Shown here piece by piece: positions 8,665 through 15,629 of a stretch of 61,857 nucleotides of DNA. Position 1 is the first letter of the stretch, and the number at the start of each line of letters is the position of its first letter. This DNA is from JBEVJC01 sp040510375 (GTDB lineage: Bacteria; Bacteroidota; Bacteroidia; Chitinophagales; Chitinophagaceae): assembly GCA_040510375.1 (NCBI GenBank), contig JBEVJC010000005.1:1-61857 (forward strand), written 5' to 3'. Both the position numbers and the translations under genes were made by a program. The notes under the pieces are model-generated. The model had not been told where the DNA came from. It searched no databases and worked only from the letters and a program-made list of their open reading frames with translations.

Positions 8665-8695
8665 TTTGCCAATTAAAATCACCGCCCTATTTTTG
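8665..8695 (+). promoter_or_regulatory. Consensus promoter of tRNA-Ser(UGA)
   Basis: TTTG (8665-8668), exactly 19 nt, then TATTTTTG (8688-8695): a full match to the Bacteroidota -33/-7 consensus. The expected start is at about 8700, the first base of the mature tRNA, so the precursor may have no 5' leader. Confidence 0.8.
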
Positions 8696-8699
8696 CGCC

Positions 8700-8784
8700 G
8701 GAGAGATGGCAGAGTGGTCGATTGCGGCAGTCTTGAAAACTGTTGACTGTTACAGGTCCGGGGGTTCGAATCCCTCTCTCTCCG
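8700..8784 (+). tRNA. tRNA-Ser (anticodon UGA)
   Basis: An 85-nt class II tRNA. The acceptor stem is GGAGAGA (8700-8706) with TCTCTCC (8777-8783), with G as discriminator base. The anticodon stem GCAGT/ACTGT encloses loop CTTGAAA, which gives UGA. The long variable arm and the T-arm GGGGGTTCGAATCCC are intact. The 3' CCA is not encoded. It is a near twin of the tRNA-Ser at 14227-14311. Confidence 0.97.
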
Positions 8785-8815
8785 CTGAACGCCGTTAATC
8801 ATGGTAAAGCTTTTC

Positions 8816-8853
8816 AAAAAGCCTGCAGAACTTAGTGTTTGCAGGCTTTTTGC
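8816..8853 (+). terminator. Terminator after tRNA-Ser(UGA)
   Basis: An 11-bp stem, AAAAAGCCTGC (8816-8826) with GCAGGCTTTTT (8841-8851), closes on a 14-nt loop and ends in T residues. Confidence 0.85.
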
Positions 8854-8962
8854 ATTTAGCGCGACTGCAATTCTGCAACTTGCACCGCCTTCACACCGAC
8901 AACTTTCGCAATTTGAAATGTCCGCATTAACAACAACCTCGTCCGTTTTATCTGGTTGGCAC

Positions 8963-8993
8963 TTGAAACGGGTGCAGGCCTGTGTTATTTTTA
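8963..8993 (+). promoter_or_regulatory. Possible promoter of the DJ-1/PfpI gene
   Basis: TTG (8963-8965), 20 nt, TATTTTTA (8986-8993; 7 of 8 matches to TAnnTTTG). It would give a leader of about 43 nt before the ATG at 9041. Confidence 0.35.
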
Positions 8994-9040
8994 AAGCACT
9001 TATTTTAATAAATACAGGATAATAAAAAAATGAACGGATT

Positions 9041-9733
9041 ATGAAAATTAACAAAATTCTGTTTGTTGTTACCTCTCATAGTGAGTTGGGAAACACCGGA
9101 AAAAAGACTGGCCTGTGGATTGAAGAGTTTGCCGCGCCCTATTACAAACTTCATGACCTTGGGAAAGAAATAATAATTGCATCACCGAAAGGTGGCCAGA
9201 CACCCATCGATCCTAAAAGTGATCTGCCTGAGAATAAAACGGATGCCACCAAAAGATATTACAGTGATAAGGCAACGCAGGATCGGTTAGGGAATGCTGT
9301 GAAGCTTAGTACGGTATCGGAAAAAGATTTTGATACGATCTTTTACCCGGGTGGTCATGGCCCGATGTGGGACTTATCCGAGGATAAGGATTCAGCAAAA
9401 CTTATTGAAGCGTTTTATTTCAACGGAAAACCCGTTACACTCGTATGCCATGCGCCGGCGGCACTTAAATACCCAAGGAGACCTGATGGGCGATGGCTTA
9501 TAGAGGGAAAAAGGTTGACTGCCTTTACTAATACGGAAGAGGAAACAGCAGAGCTCACCAACGTTGTACCTTTTCTGCTGGAAGACATGTTAAAACAAAG
9601 GGATGCCAGGTATATAAAAGGGGAGGACTGGAAGCCGTTTGTAACCCGTGACGGCCTGCTGATAACCGGACAGAACCCCGCTTCATCGGTATTGGCGGTT
9701 GATACCTTACTGGACTATACAGAGAGGCTATAG
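9041..9733 (+). CDS. DJ-1/PfpI (Hsp31-like) family protein
   Basis: A 230-aa type 1 glutamine-amidotransferase-like protein of the DJ-1/ThiJ/PfpI superfamily. The hallmarks are the N-terminal TSHSELGNTGKKTGLWIEEF, with the conserved acidic residue E28 or E29, the PGGHGPMWDL motif at about 103-112, and the nucleophile elbow VCHAPAAL with Cys136-His137. This subgroup (TGLWxEEFAxPY) includes Hsp31-type glyoxalase III/deglycase and chaperone proteins, so a role against reactive carbonyls is likely but not shown here. There is no signal peptide, so it is cytosolic. It converges with the DUF1275 gene 57 bp downstream, with no clear terminator between them. Confidence 0.9.
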   Translation: MKINKILFVVTSHSELGNTGKKTGLWIEEFAAPYYKLHDLGKEIIIASPKGGQTPIDPKSDLPENKTDATKRYYSDKATQDRLGNAVKLSTVSEKDFDTIFYPGGHGPMWDLSEDKDSAKLIEAFYFNGKPVTLVCHAPAALKYPRRPDGRWLIEGKRLTAFTNTEEETAELTNVVPFLLEDMLKQRDARYIKGEDWKPFVTRDGLLITGQNPASSVLAVDTLLDYTERL

Positions 9734-9790
9734 AAATGAATTTGCAAAAGCAGTCAGGACTGTTATTTATGTCCTTGTAGCTTATTTCCT

Positions 9791-10525
9791 TTAAACACTA
9801 CCCGTTTTTATTGTCTTAGTTGATATATTCTCCTGTTGTGTTTTGAACTTCATTTGTTTGAACACCCATAGCAAAAGAAAAGCTGGCAGGATACAACAAA
9901 TCAAACCAGTATATTTAACAAGGAACGCACCTGAAACGCAGCCAGTGGAAAAGCCGGTCAATGCGGTGCTTATTTTCTGTAGACTCCGGACCGTCGCTTT
10001 TTCATCTTCCGTATTCTTTGCTTTTTTGCTTAAATGATAGTCGGCGATATTAAAAAGATCTATAGAGAATTGTGTAATGTTTCCCGTCATTACCGTGCTG
10101 GGTGTATAACCCCCTAACTGCTCACGCATATAAGTTGTTTGAATAGCCATGCCGATTACAGCAAAGGATGCCACAAGTGCGACAACACCGTCAGGCGGAT
10201 TGGCCTTATTATAGAGCAGATAACTTCCTGCCAGTGCAAAACAAGTAAGGAAAACCGATTCTGCAAGCACAAGATGACGTACTGATGCTTTTCTGTATTT
10301 TATTATATAACCGGAGAACAATACGCTTGCCATAAAAACCGGTATCATCAGTAATTTACCAGCCAGGTTTCCAGTTGTACCTTCATTAAAAAGGACAGTG
10401 CCGGCCAGTACAAGATTGCCGGTAATATGTGCTGTAAATATCCCGAACAGTGCGATGAATCCCGCCGTGTCAACAAAGCCAGCTATAAAGCTTAATACAA
10501 ATGATATTTTTGTTTGACTGGGCAT
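9791..10525 (-). CDS. DUF1275 (YoaK-like) membrane protein
   Basis: A 244-aa integral inner-membrane protein with about six hydrophobic helices. The family signature FVDTAGFIALFGIFTAHITG sits at residues about 17-36, followed by MAIQTTYMREQLGGYTPSTVMTGN near the middle, the second conserved DUF1275 block. The function of the family is not established. The C-terminal tail (FKQMKFKTQQENIS) is polar. Upstream of the start lie two unusual inverted repeats that would form RNA structure in the leader (10536-10645), so a regulated transcript is plausible. Confidence 0.88.
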   Translation of the reverse strand: MPSQTKISFVLSFIAGFVDTAGFIALFGIFTAHITGNLVLAGTVLFNEGTTGNLAGKLLMIPVFMASVLFSGYIIKYRKASVRHLVLAESVFLTCFALAGSYLLYNKANPPDGVVALVASFAVIGMAIQTTYMREQLGGYTPSTVMTGNITQFSIDLFNIADYHLSKKAKNTEDEKATVRSLQKISTALTGFSTGCVSGAFLVKYTGLICCILPAFLLLWVFKQMKFKTQQENISTKTIKTGSV

Positions 10526-10535
10526 AACAGCTGGC

Positions 10536-10560
10536 GATTAACCCAACCTCGGGGTTAATC
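10536..10560 (-). promoter_or_regulatory. Hairpin next to the DUF1275 start codon
   Basis: GATTAACCC (10536-10544) and GGGTTAATC (10552-10560) form a perfect 9-bp inverted repeat with a 7-nt loop, ending 10 nt upstream of the ATG. It could be a regulatory hairpin in the leader or a protein-binding site. Confidence 0.5.
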
Positions 10561-10568
10561 AGGTTTGT

Positions 10569-10645
10569 ATTGCGGGCTACGAGCCGGTCTCCGGGATAGC
10601 TCTGGAAACTTTCTCAAAAGCCCATCTCCGGTTCTTTGCCGCAAT
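10569..10645 (-). other. Long imperfect hairpin of unknown type upstream of DUF1275
   Basis: Outer arms ATTGCGG (10569-10575) and CCGCAAT (10639-10645) pair perfectly. Inside them GAGCCGG pairs with CCGGTTC (one G-U), and further in GGG pairs with CCC. This gives a nested 77-nt foldback with internal loops. The palindrome TGCTTTAAGCA follows at 10648-10658. I do not recognise a known riboswitch or ribozyme consensus. Confidence 0.4.
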
Positions 10646-10784
10646 AGTGCTTTAAGCATTAAATAATAAATTTACCCCTTGTTCCCTTTTTCAGTTTGGC
10701 AGGAGTTTGAAGTTAATTTTTTTTGCGCCACATCTCTGGCGCAATACATGCCTTTCGGATAATTTGTGGATTTTTTAAGATCAA

Positions 10785-10934
10785 ATGGCCTGCCCTGCGT
10801 ACATTCGGGATCCTATGACTTTTGAAAAGAGCCCAAGGATTGACCGGCCGCATCTTGAAATACTGGGAGAAAAATACAGAAACAACGATCCCGAATCAGA
10901 AGAAGAGATATGGATACCCGTCAGGATAAAATAG
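10785..10934 (+). pseudogene. 3' fragment of a GyrI-like effector-binding domain gene
   Basis: A 49-codon frame ends in HLEILGEKY, then NNDPESEEEIWIPV, which is the typical C-terminus of the GyrI-like/AraC effector-binding domain (normally about 150-160 aa). Only the last third remains. A stop codon (TAA at 10776-10778) lies just upstream in frame, and I see no continuation in the other frames. It is probably the remnant of a deleted gene. The rest of the 10526-10946 gap holds only the inverted repeats described separately. Confidence 0.6.
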
Positions 10935-10946
10935 TTTTAATTATAA

Positions 10947-12431
10947 TCAGGCAATATTTTTCGAAAGAGTATTGCTTTTTTTTGTTTGGTTTGCGATTGA
11001 CAGCTTAACATTTAATTCATAACCCGCACCTGGACTGGATGCTATCTTCACCCGCCCATTATATAATTCTGCCCGAGACTTGATATTGATAATGCCCACG
11101 CCGCCACTTTCTTTGGTGATATCACATCCCTTGCCATTATCTGAAATGTTTAATATGACCTCATTCTTAACCTTGCTGAGGCGGATAGTGGCTTTGGACG
11201 CACTGGAGTGCAGGAGAATATTATTCAGTTGCTCCTGTACAATACGGAAAATAGTCAGCTGTAATTTTTCATTCAACGTGTTTATTTCAAAAATGACATC
11301 CTCGAAATCTATAGCCAGAGGGCGGATCAGTGAAAGGTCGTGAATAAGATTTTTAATGTTATCTGTCAGACTTATGATATGTGTTCCGGGAATAACCAGT
11401 GCTTTTGAGATTTTCCGGATTCCAGTCATAGCTTCCAGTATAAAACCGCGGGCCGTATCCAGGTATTCCGGCTTTTTATCTTCATTTTTGGAAAGCTGAA
11501 TATACATCATGGCAGTGGCAAGGGTCTGGCTCAGGTTTTCATTCAGTTCGGTCCCGATGAATGTGCGCTCGTTTTCCAGTGCGGTCAGGATTGCATGTAC
11601 AACCTGCTTTTGCATGATAATCCTGTCCCTTGCTGTCCTTGACTCCAGTAAAACATTTTCTGTTACGTCATGGACAATACCATAAAAGCCAATGCCGTTA
11701 CCGGCAGGATCATATTCAACCCTGCCTTCAACATGTATATTTCTCACAATTCCGGTCTTTCGCCTGATCCGGTAACTAACAGAAAAATCCTGTAAAAATT
11801 CCTGCGCTTTCGTTATGACTTTTAAGGTGGCTTCTACGTCTGCCTGATGGATAAACGACAATACAACTGGCAATTGGTGCCGGTTTTTACCCGGGGCCAT
11901 TCCATAGATCCTCGAAACTTCATCTGACCACTTAATTTCATTGGAGGCAAAATTCAATTCCCAGTTTCCCATATGAGCCATTTGCTGTGCCATTGCCAGC
12001 CTGCGTTCACTATATATCAACTGATGCTCTATCAGGACCCTCCGTTGATTGGCTTTGGATTCTGATATCGCCCTTAATAATTTGTGATTTAATGTGTGAA
12101 GGTTGTCCTTCAGTACATAGTCAGTGACCCCATTTTTAATAAGTTCAATGGATTTTTCTTCTCCAATGGTTCCGGAAACAAAAATAAAGGGGGTGCCGGG
12201 CACCAGCTGATCACGGATTTTAAAAGCGGTAGGACCGTCAAATGAGGGAAAGGTGTAATCGGCCAGGATAATATCCGGACTGAATGACTCAATTGAATTC
12301 CGGTACTCACTTTCATTCTGTACAACCTGGGTTATATAACTCACGCCGATGTTTTTCAATTCATCATTCAGAAGTTCAAGATCGATGGCATCGTGTTCTG
12401 CTATCAGGATTTTTATTTTTAGTCCCATCAT
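10947..12431 (-). CDS. Response regulator-PAS-kinase-like fusion without the phosphoacceptor His
   Basis: A 494-aa cytosolic signalling protein. The N-terminal receiver domain (1-122) has the phospho-Asp in ILADYTFPSFDG and the conserved Lys in YVLKDN. A PAS domain of the fold-3 type (about 150-260) contains GNWELNFASNEIKWSDE and GIVRNIHVEGRVEYD. A HisKA_3-type helix follows, then a HATPase domain with N-box EQLNNILLHSSAS, G1 DNGKGCD and G2 GVGIINI. In the dimerisation helix the expected ELHD is ELNE (codon AAT), so the phosphoacceptor His is missing. It overlaps the upstream receiver-only gene by 1 bp and is therefore co-transcribed. It may sense through PAS without autophosphorylation or act with a partner. 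Confidence 0.85.
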   Translation of the reverse strand: MMGLKIKILIAEHDAIDLELLNDELKNIGVSYITQVVQNESEYRNSIESFSPDIILADYTFPSFDGPTAFKIRDQLVPGTPFIFVSGTIGEEKSIELIKNGVTDYVLKDNLHTLNHKLLRAISESKANQRRVLIEHQLIYSERRLAMAQQMAHMGNWELNFASNEIKWSDEVSRIYGMAPGKNRHQLPVVLSFIHQADVEATLKVITKAQEFLQDFSVSYRIRRKTGIVRNIHVEGRVEYDPAGNGIGFYGIVHDVTENVLLESRTARDRIIMQKQVVHAILTALENERTFIGTELNENLSQTLATAMMYIQLSKNEDKKPEYLDTARGFILEAMTGIRKISKALVIPGTHIISLTDNIKNLIHDLSLIRPLAIDFEDVIFEINTLNEKLQLTIFRIVQEQLNNILLHSSASKATIRLSKVKNEVILNISDNGKGCDITKESGGVGIINIKSRAELYNGRVKIASSPGAGYELNVKLSIANQTKKSNTLSKNIA

Positions 12432-12871
12432 TATTTTATTGGTAGTTGATTAAAAGTCATCCAGTATAATCCCAGTTCTGAAATTGCTTTCTGGAATTCA
12501 TCAAATTCCACGGGCTTTACTACATAACTATTTACACCCAGGTCATAACATTTTTGAATGTCCGGATCTTCTTTTGAGGAAGTGAGGACAACTATCGGGA
12601 TATTTTTTGTCCGTTCATCCGATTTCAGTTTTTGCAGGACTTCGATTCCGTTTACCTTCGGCATTTTTAAATCAAGCAGGATAACCTTTGGTTTGTCGTC
12701 CATCTGACGTCCGCGATACTTACCTTCCGCGAAAATATAGTCTATTGCCTCTTCGCCATTTTTTACGTGCAAAAGTTTATTTGCCAGGTTATGCTCGTTT
12801 AATGCAGTGATTGTCATCTCTGCATCACTCGAATTATCTTCTACCAGCAGGATGTTAATTTCCTGGTTCAT
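12431..12871 (-). CDS. Receiver-only response regulator (Rcp1/CheY-like)
   Basis: A 146-aa single REC domain. The acidic pair is E-D (LLVEDNSSD), the phosphorylation site is in VILLDLKMPKVNG, the Thr/Ser is in VVLTSSKEDPD and the Lys is in SYVVKPVEF. There is no output domain. This Rcp1-like subgroup usually pairs with phytochrome-like or PAS histidine kinases. It overlaps both the upstream kinase fragment (4 bp) and the downstream hybrid protein (1 bp), so the three were built as one operon. With the kinase truncated, its phosphodonor in this genome is unknown. Confidence 0.93.
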   Translation of the reverse strand: MNQEINILLVEDNSSDAEMTITALNEHNLANKLLHVKNGEEAIDYIFAEGKYRGRQMDDKPKVILLDLKMPKVNGIEVLQKLKSDERTKNIPIVVLTSSKEDPDIQKCYDLGVNSYVVKPVEFDEFQKAISELGLYWMTFNQLPIK

Positions 12872-13239
12872 ATTAGCCTTGATTTATCCAATGTAAAATA
12901 AAATGTTGCACCCTCATTTACCTTGCCTTCGGCCCATACCCGGCCACCATGTTTATTTATGATCCGTTGTACTATTGACAAACCCACTCCGGTACCTTCA
13001 AATTCATCATCGGAATGCAACCGCTGGAACATACAGAATAGTTTGCTCACATAGCGCATATCAAAACCGGCACCGTTATCCTTTACATAGTAAACTATTT
13101 CATTTCCCTGCACTGTTGAACCTATTTCGATTACAGCATTTTTGCCCCTGGTGTATTTGACGGCATTTGTGATGAGGTTGAGCCAAACCTGTTTAATACC
13201 GGTATTATCAGCCAGAACTATAAAAGCATAACGCTCGTG
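12868..13239 (-). pseudogene. 5'-truncated histidine kinase (ATPase domain only)
   Basis: The frame is open from 13239 (just after a TAA) and encodes the C-terminal ATPase core of a phytochrome/PAS-type histidine kinase: N-box QVWLNLITNAVKYT, G1 DNGAGFD, F-box LFCMFQRLH and G2 GTGVGLSIV. The sensor, dimerisation helix and phosphoacceptor His are absent. The first possible start inside is a GTG at 13113, which would drop even the N-box. It overlaps the next receiver gene by 4 bp, which shows that it was once the kinase of this operon. I read it as a deletion remnant whose promoter region was replaced by unrelated sequence (13240-13463). Confidence 0.8.
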
Positions 13240-13426
13240 TTAATACGGGCGCTGAAGTGTATTTTACACACATGGAGTAGCTGCATTAGTAGTATACTCT
13301 TAGTTTGTTTTCGGCCGGTGATCTTTAAATGAGGAGCGGGGTGATAACCTGGATATTACGGATACCTGTTATGTGCAGTTAACAATTATGTAATATGGTA
13401 TACAGGATTGCGAATCTTCGTTTAAT

Positions 13427-13434
13427 TAGGTTTG
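13427..13434 (+). promoter_or_regulatory. -7 element of the HAD-hydrolase promoter
   Basis: TAGGTTTG matches TAnnTTTG fully. There is no good TTTG at the expected -33 distance. The predicted leader to the ATG at 13464 is about 25 nt. Confidence 0.4.
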
Positions 13435-13463
13435 GTGCGAATGGCAATTATAAATGTTAGTAT

Positions 13464-14147
13464 ATGATCCGAATGGCAATTTTTGACATGGCAGGAACCA
13501 CGGTCAATGAAAACAACCTGGTATATAAAGCTGTGCGTGAAGCGGTCAATCTGTATGGTTTTGATTTCACGCTAGACGAAGTGCTTGCTGAAGCAGCGGG
13601 AAGGGAGAAATTACAGGGTATTAAAAGTGTGCTTGCTTTAAAGGGTGTCAGGGATGAAAAACTTGCCGGTGAAATCTTTGAAAAGTTCCGGCAATTGCTG
13701 GATGAAACATATCGTACACAACCCGTGTCCGAACAAGCCAATGCCGGCCTGCTGTTTCATGAGCTGCGGCAAAAAGGGATCCTCGTGGTATTGAACACAG
13801 GTTATAACCGGGAAACGGCGGAAACGCTTATTGAAAAGATTGGCTGGAGGCCGGATATTGACTTTGATGGACTGGTAACAGCTTCGGATGTAAATGAGAA
13901 CAGACCCCAACCTGATATGATAAGACTGGCGATGCAGCAGTTTGGGATAACCGATGCGTTGGAGGTGCTGAAGATTGGCGATTCGGTTATTGACATTGAA
14001 GAAGGTCGGAATGCCGGTTGCCGTTTCTGTATTGGTATTACTACCGGAGCGCATACACGTTATCAGTTGCAATCGGCCAGCCCCGATTTTATCGTTGATA
14101 ATTTAATTGAGTTGTTGCCGGTCATTGATCAGGAAAATAAGGGCTGA
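13464..14147 (+). CDS. Phosphonatase-like HAD hydrolase
   Basis: A 227-aa HAD-superfamily hydrolase of the phosphonatase-like (PhnX-like) group. Motif I is IFDMAGTTVNE with nucleophile Asp8; the AGTT form, with Ala at the +3 position, is typical of this group. Motif II is VLNTGYNRE and motif III/IV is KIGDSVIDIEEGRNAG. The cap domain (about 15-90) lacks an obvious match to the Schiff-base Lys context of true phosphonoacetaldehyde hydrolase, so phosphonate cleavage should not be assumed. No phosphonate genes are nearby. A 12-bp sequence CGAATGGCAATT occurs twice around the start (about 13438 and 13469). The gene ends about 80 bp before a tRNA-Ser. Confidence 0.88.
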   Translation: MIRMAIFDMAGTTVNENNLVYKAVREAVNLYGFDFTLDEVLAEAAGREKLQGIKSVLALKGVRDEKLAGEIFEKFRQLLDETYRTQPVSEQANAGLLFHELRQKGILVVLNTGYNRETAETLIEKIGWRPDIDFDGLVTASDVNENRPQPDMIRLAMQQFGITDALEVLKIGDSVIDIEEGRNAGCRFCIGITTGAHTRYQLQSASPDFIVDNLIELLPVIDQENKG

Positions 14148-14185
14148 GACCGCCCGGGCCGGATACCGTTGATACACTCCGCCGC

Positions 14186-14216
14186 AGTGATGATTCCCGC
14201 ATAATTATTATATTTG
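14186..14216 (+). promoter_or_regulatory. Promoter of tRNA-Ser(CGA)
   Basis: TATATTTG (14209-14216) is a perfect -7 element. The -33 position (14186-14189) reads AGTG, a partial match at 19-nt spacing. The start is expected at about 14221, only about 6 nt before the mature 5' end. Confidence 0.6.
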
Positions 14217-14226
14217 CCATCCGGTC

Positions 14227-14311
14227 GGAGAGATGGCAGAGTGGTTGAATGTGGCGGTCTCGAAAACCGTTGACTGTAACAGGTCCGGGGGTTCGAATCC
14301 CTCTCTCTCCG
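14227..14311 (+). tRNA. tRNA-Ser (anticodon CGA)
   Basis: An 85-nt class II tRNA. The acceptor stem is GGAGAGA/TCTCTCC with discriminator G at 14311. The anticodon stem GCGGT/ACCGT encloses loop CTCGAAA, which gives CGA. The long variable arm is present and no CCA is encoded. The 3' half is almost identical to that of tRNA-Ser(UGA) at 8700, including the first bases after the gene. Confidence 0.96.
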
Positions 14312-14314
14312 CTG

Positions 14315-14346
14315 AAAGGGATAATCGCAAGATTATCCCTTTTTTA
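14315..14346 (+). terminator. Terminator after tRNA-Ser(CGA)
   Basis: A perfect 12-bp stem, AAAGGGATAATC (14315-14326) with GATTATCCCTTT (14331-14342), is closed by a GCAA tetraloop and ends in T residues. The stem begins 3 nt after the tRNA. Confidence 0.9.
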
Positions 14347-14423
14347 TCATAAATCAGGTAGCCGTTCGGCAAATTTTGCCCGTACTTTCCAAATCAATTG
14401 CGTTTTTACATAAACTTCTTCTT

Positions 14424-15359
14424 TTATATAAGTGTAACTTTTGACAAATCGGCTCCTAAGCCTTTGAGTTCGGCATAGGTCAGCTTATCCATCATCGCGC
14501 CCTCAAATAATATGGTTTTGATGGTACGATGGTATTTATTGGTCAGAGCAAATGTTGGACGGAATGATACATTCTTGAGCGTCGAGCCATTGAACGTCGC
14601 TTCGTTAAGCGCAGTCTTGTCGAACTTGACGCCGATAAAGGTCTGCCGGTCAAGGCACACACTCCGCAGATCGGAATACTTAAGGTCCACACCTTTGAAA
14701 GTGCAGTTTTCAAAGCCCGTTTTTCTAAGGTCGGTCCTGGTCAGCTTTACATCGGTCAATTCTGCATTGGAGAACTTTGCCCCAGCCAGTCCTGATGTGC
14801 TGAATACGGTGCGTACGAGAATGGTCTTATTGAAACTCGTATCAGTAAGGTCATTGGCAGACAGGGTGCAGTCTGACAGATTCGTTCCATCGAAATTGGC
14901 TTCACGTATATCGTTACCTGTAAATGAGCTGCCGGTCAGGTCCGCACCTGCGAAGTCGGAGCCGCGCAACGCACACCCGTTAAATTTCCTTTTATGCGCG
15001 GTAACGCCAGCGAAGTCACTTTTTGACAGGTTACCCCCGCTGAAGTTCGTCAGCAACTGCCGCTCCTCCGGCGAGTGGGAAAGGTTAGCGACCTCCTGTA
15101 CTGTTTCGCCATTATTGTCAATGATCTTTAATGACGTTCCATCACCCGGGGATTGAAAGTTTTCTGAAAAATAATTAAGGTCAACACCCAGAATTTCCGC
15201 GAGCCGGTTAACAGTAACGATGTCCGGGATTGATTCTCCTCGTTCCCATTTTCCAACAGCCTGCGAGCTGATAAATAGAAGTTGCGCAATTTGCGCCTGG
15301 GATATATTTTTTCCCTTTCGCGCTTTGGCAATTTTGCTGCCGATCATCTTAGTATCCAT
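14424..15359 (-). CDS. XRE-family regulator with pentapeptide-repeat domain
   Basis: A 311-aa protein. Residues about 6-60 are a Cro/CI-type helix-turn-helix (ISQAQIAQLLFISSQAVGKW is the recognition region), so it should bind DNA. Residues about 105-290 are pentapeptide repeats, A(D/N)LXX-like, such as GSDFAGADLTGSSFTGNDIR, which form a right-handed quadrilateral beta-helix. Some pentapeptide proteins mimic DNA, but the fusion to XRE is more often seen in regulators whose ligand is unknown. A short linker (60-105) joins the two. The gene has a perfect -7 box upstream. It stands alone near tRNA-Ser(CGA), and its target cannot be read from sequence. Confidence 0.87.
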   Translation of the reverse strand: MDTKMIGSKIAKARKGKNISQAQIAQLLFISSQAVGKWERGESIPDIVTVNRLAEILGVDLNYFSENFQSPGDGTSLKIIDNNGETVQEVANLSHSPEERQLLTNFSGGNLSKSDFAGVTAHKRKFNGCALRGSDFAGADLTGSSFTGNDIREANFDGTNLSDCTLSANDLTDTSFNKTILVRTVFSTSGLAGAKFSNAELTDVKLTRTDLRKTGFENCTFKGVDLKYSDLRSVCLDRQTFIGVKFDKTALNEATFNGSTLKNVSFRPTFALTNKYHRTIKTILFEGAMMDKLTYAELKGLGADLSKVTLI

Positions 15360-15393
15360 AAGGAATGACTTTTTTGTTTTATTTTTGACACTG

Positions 15394-15401
15394 CAAAGAT
15401 A
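15394..15401 (-). promoter_or_regulatory. -7 element of the XRE/pentapeptide gene
   Basis: On the minus strand this reads TATCTTTG, a perfect TAnnTTTG. The start is expected near 15389, for a leader of about 30 nt. There is no clear -33 element. Confidence 0.45.
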
Positions 15402-15629
15402 TTTCAGGTCATTCCCCGAACCCGCAAAAAACCAAACACTCTTAGTTGTAAGTACGCTATTTTGGGTTGTTATTTAACAACTATAGGTAGTATTTGTCGG
15501 AATTCAATACTATGGATGCTTCATGTACAAGTTTTTTTACTTGAGTTCTTTTATACTTTCCTTATTATTGTTTCCACCGTAATGTTGATAATGATACCCT
15601 TCCGGAAGATCAAAAACTGATTGCATAGT

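Noticed and set aside
8659..9054. 131-aa minus-strand frame containing RERDSNPRTCNSQQFSRL
   Set aside because: This is the antisense translation of the tRNA-Ser gene, a well-known spurious ORF. The frame also crosses the tRNA terminator.
12868..13113. 81-aa small protein starting at GTG 13113
   Set aside because: The homologous frame continues upstream to 13239 with the kinase N-box, so the short version is an artefact of start choice in a truncated gene.
8785..14226. Integrative element between the tRNA genes
   Set aside because: No integrase, excisionase or transposase is encoded, so I list the tRNA flanking only as a hypothesis.
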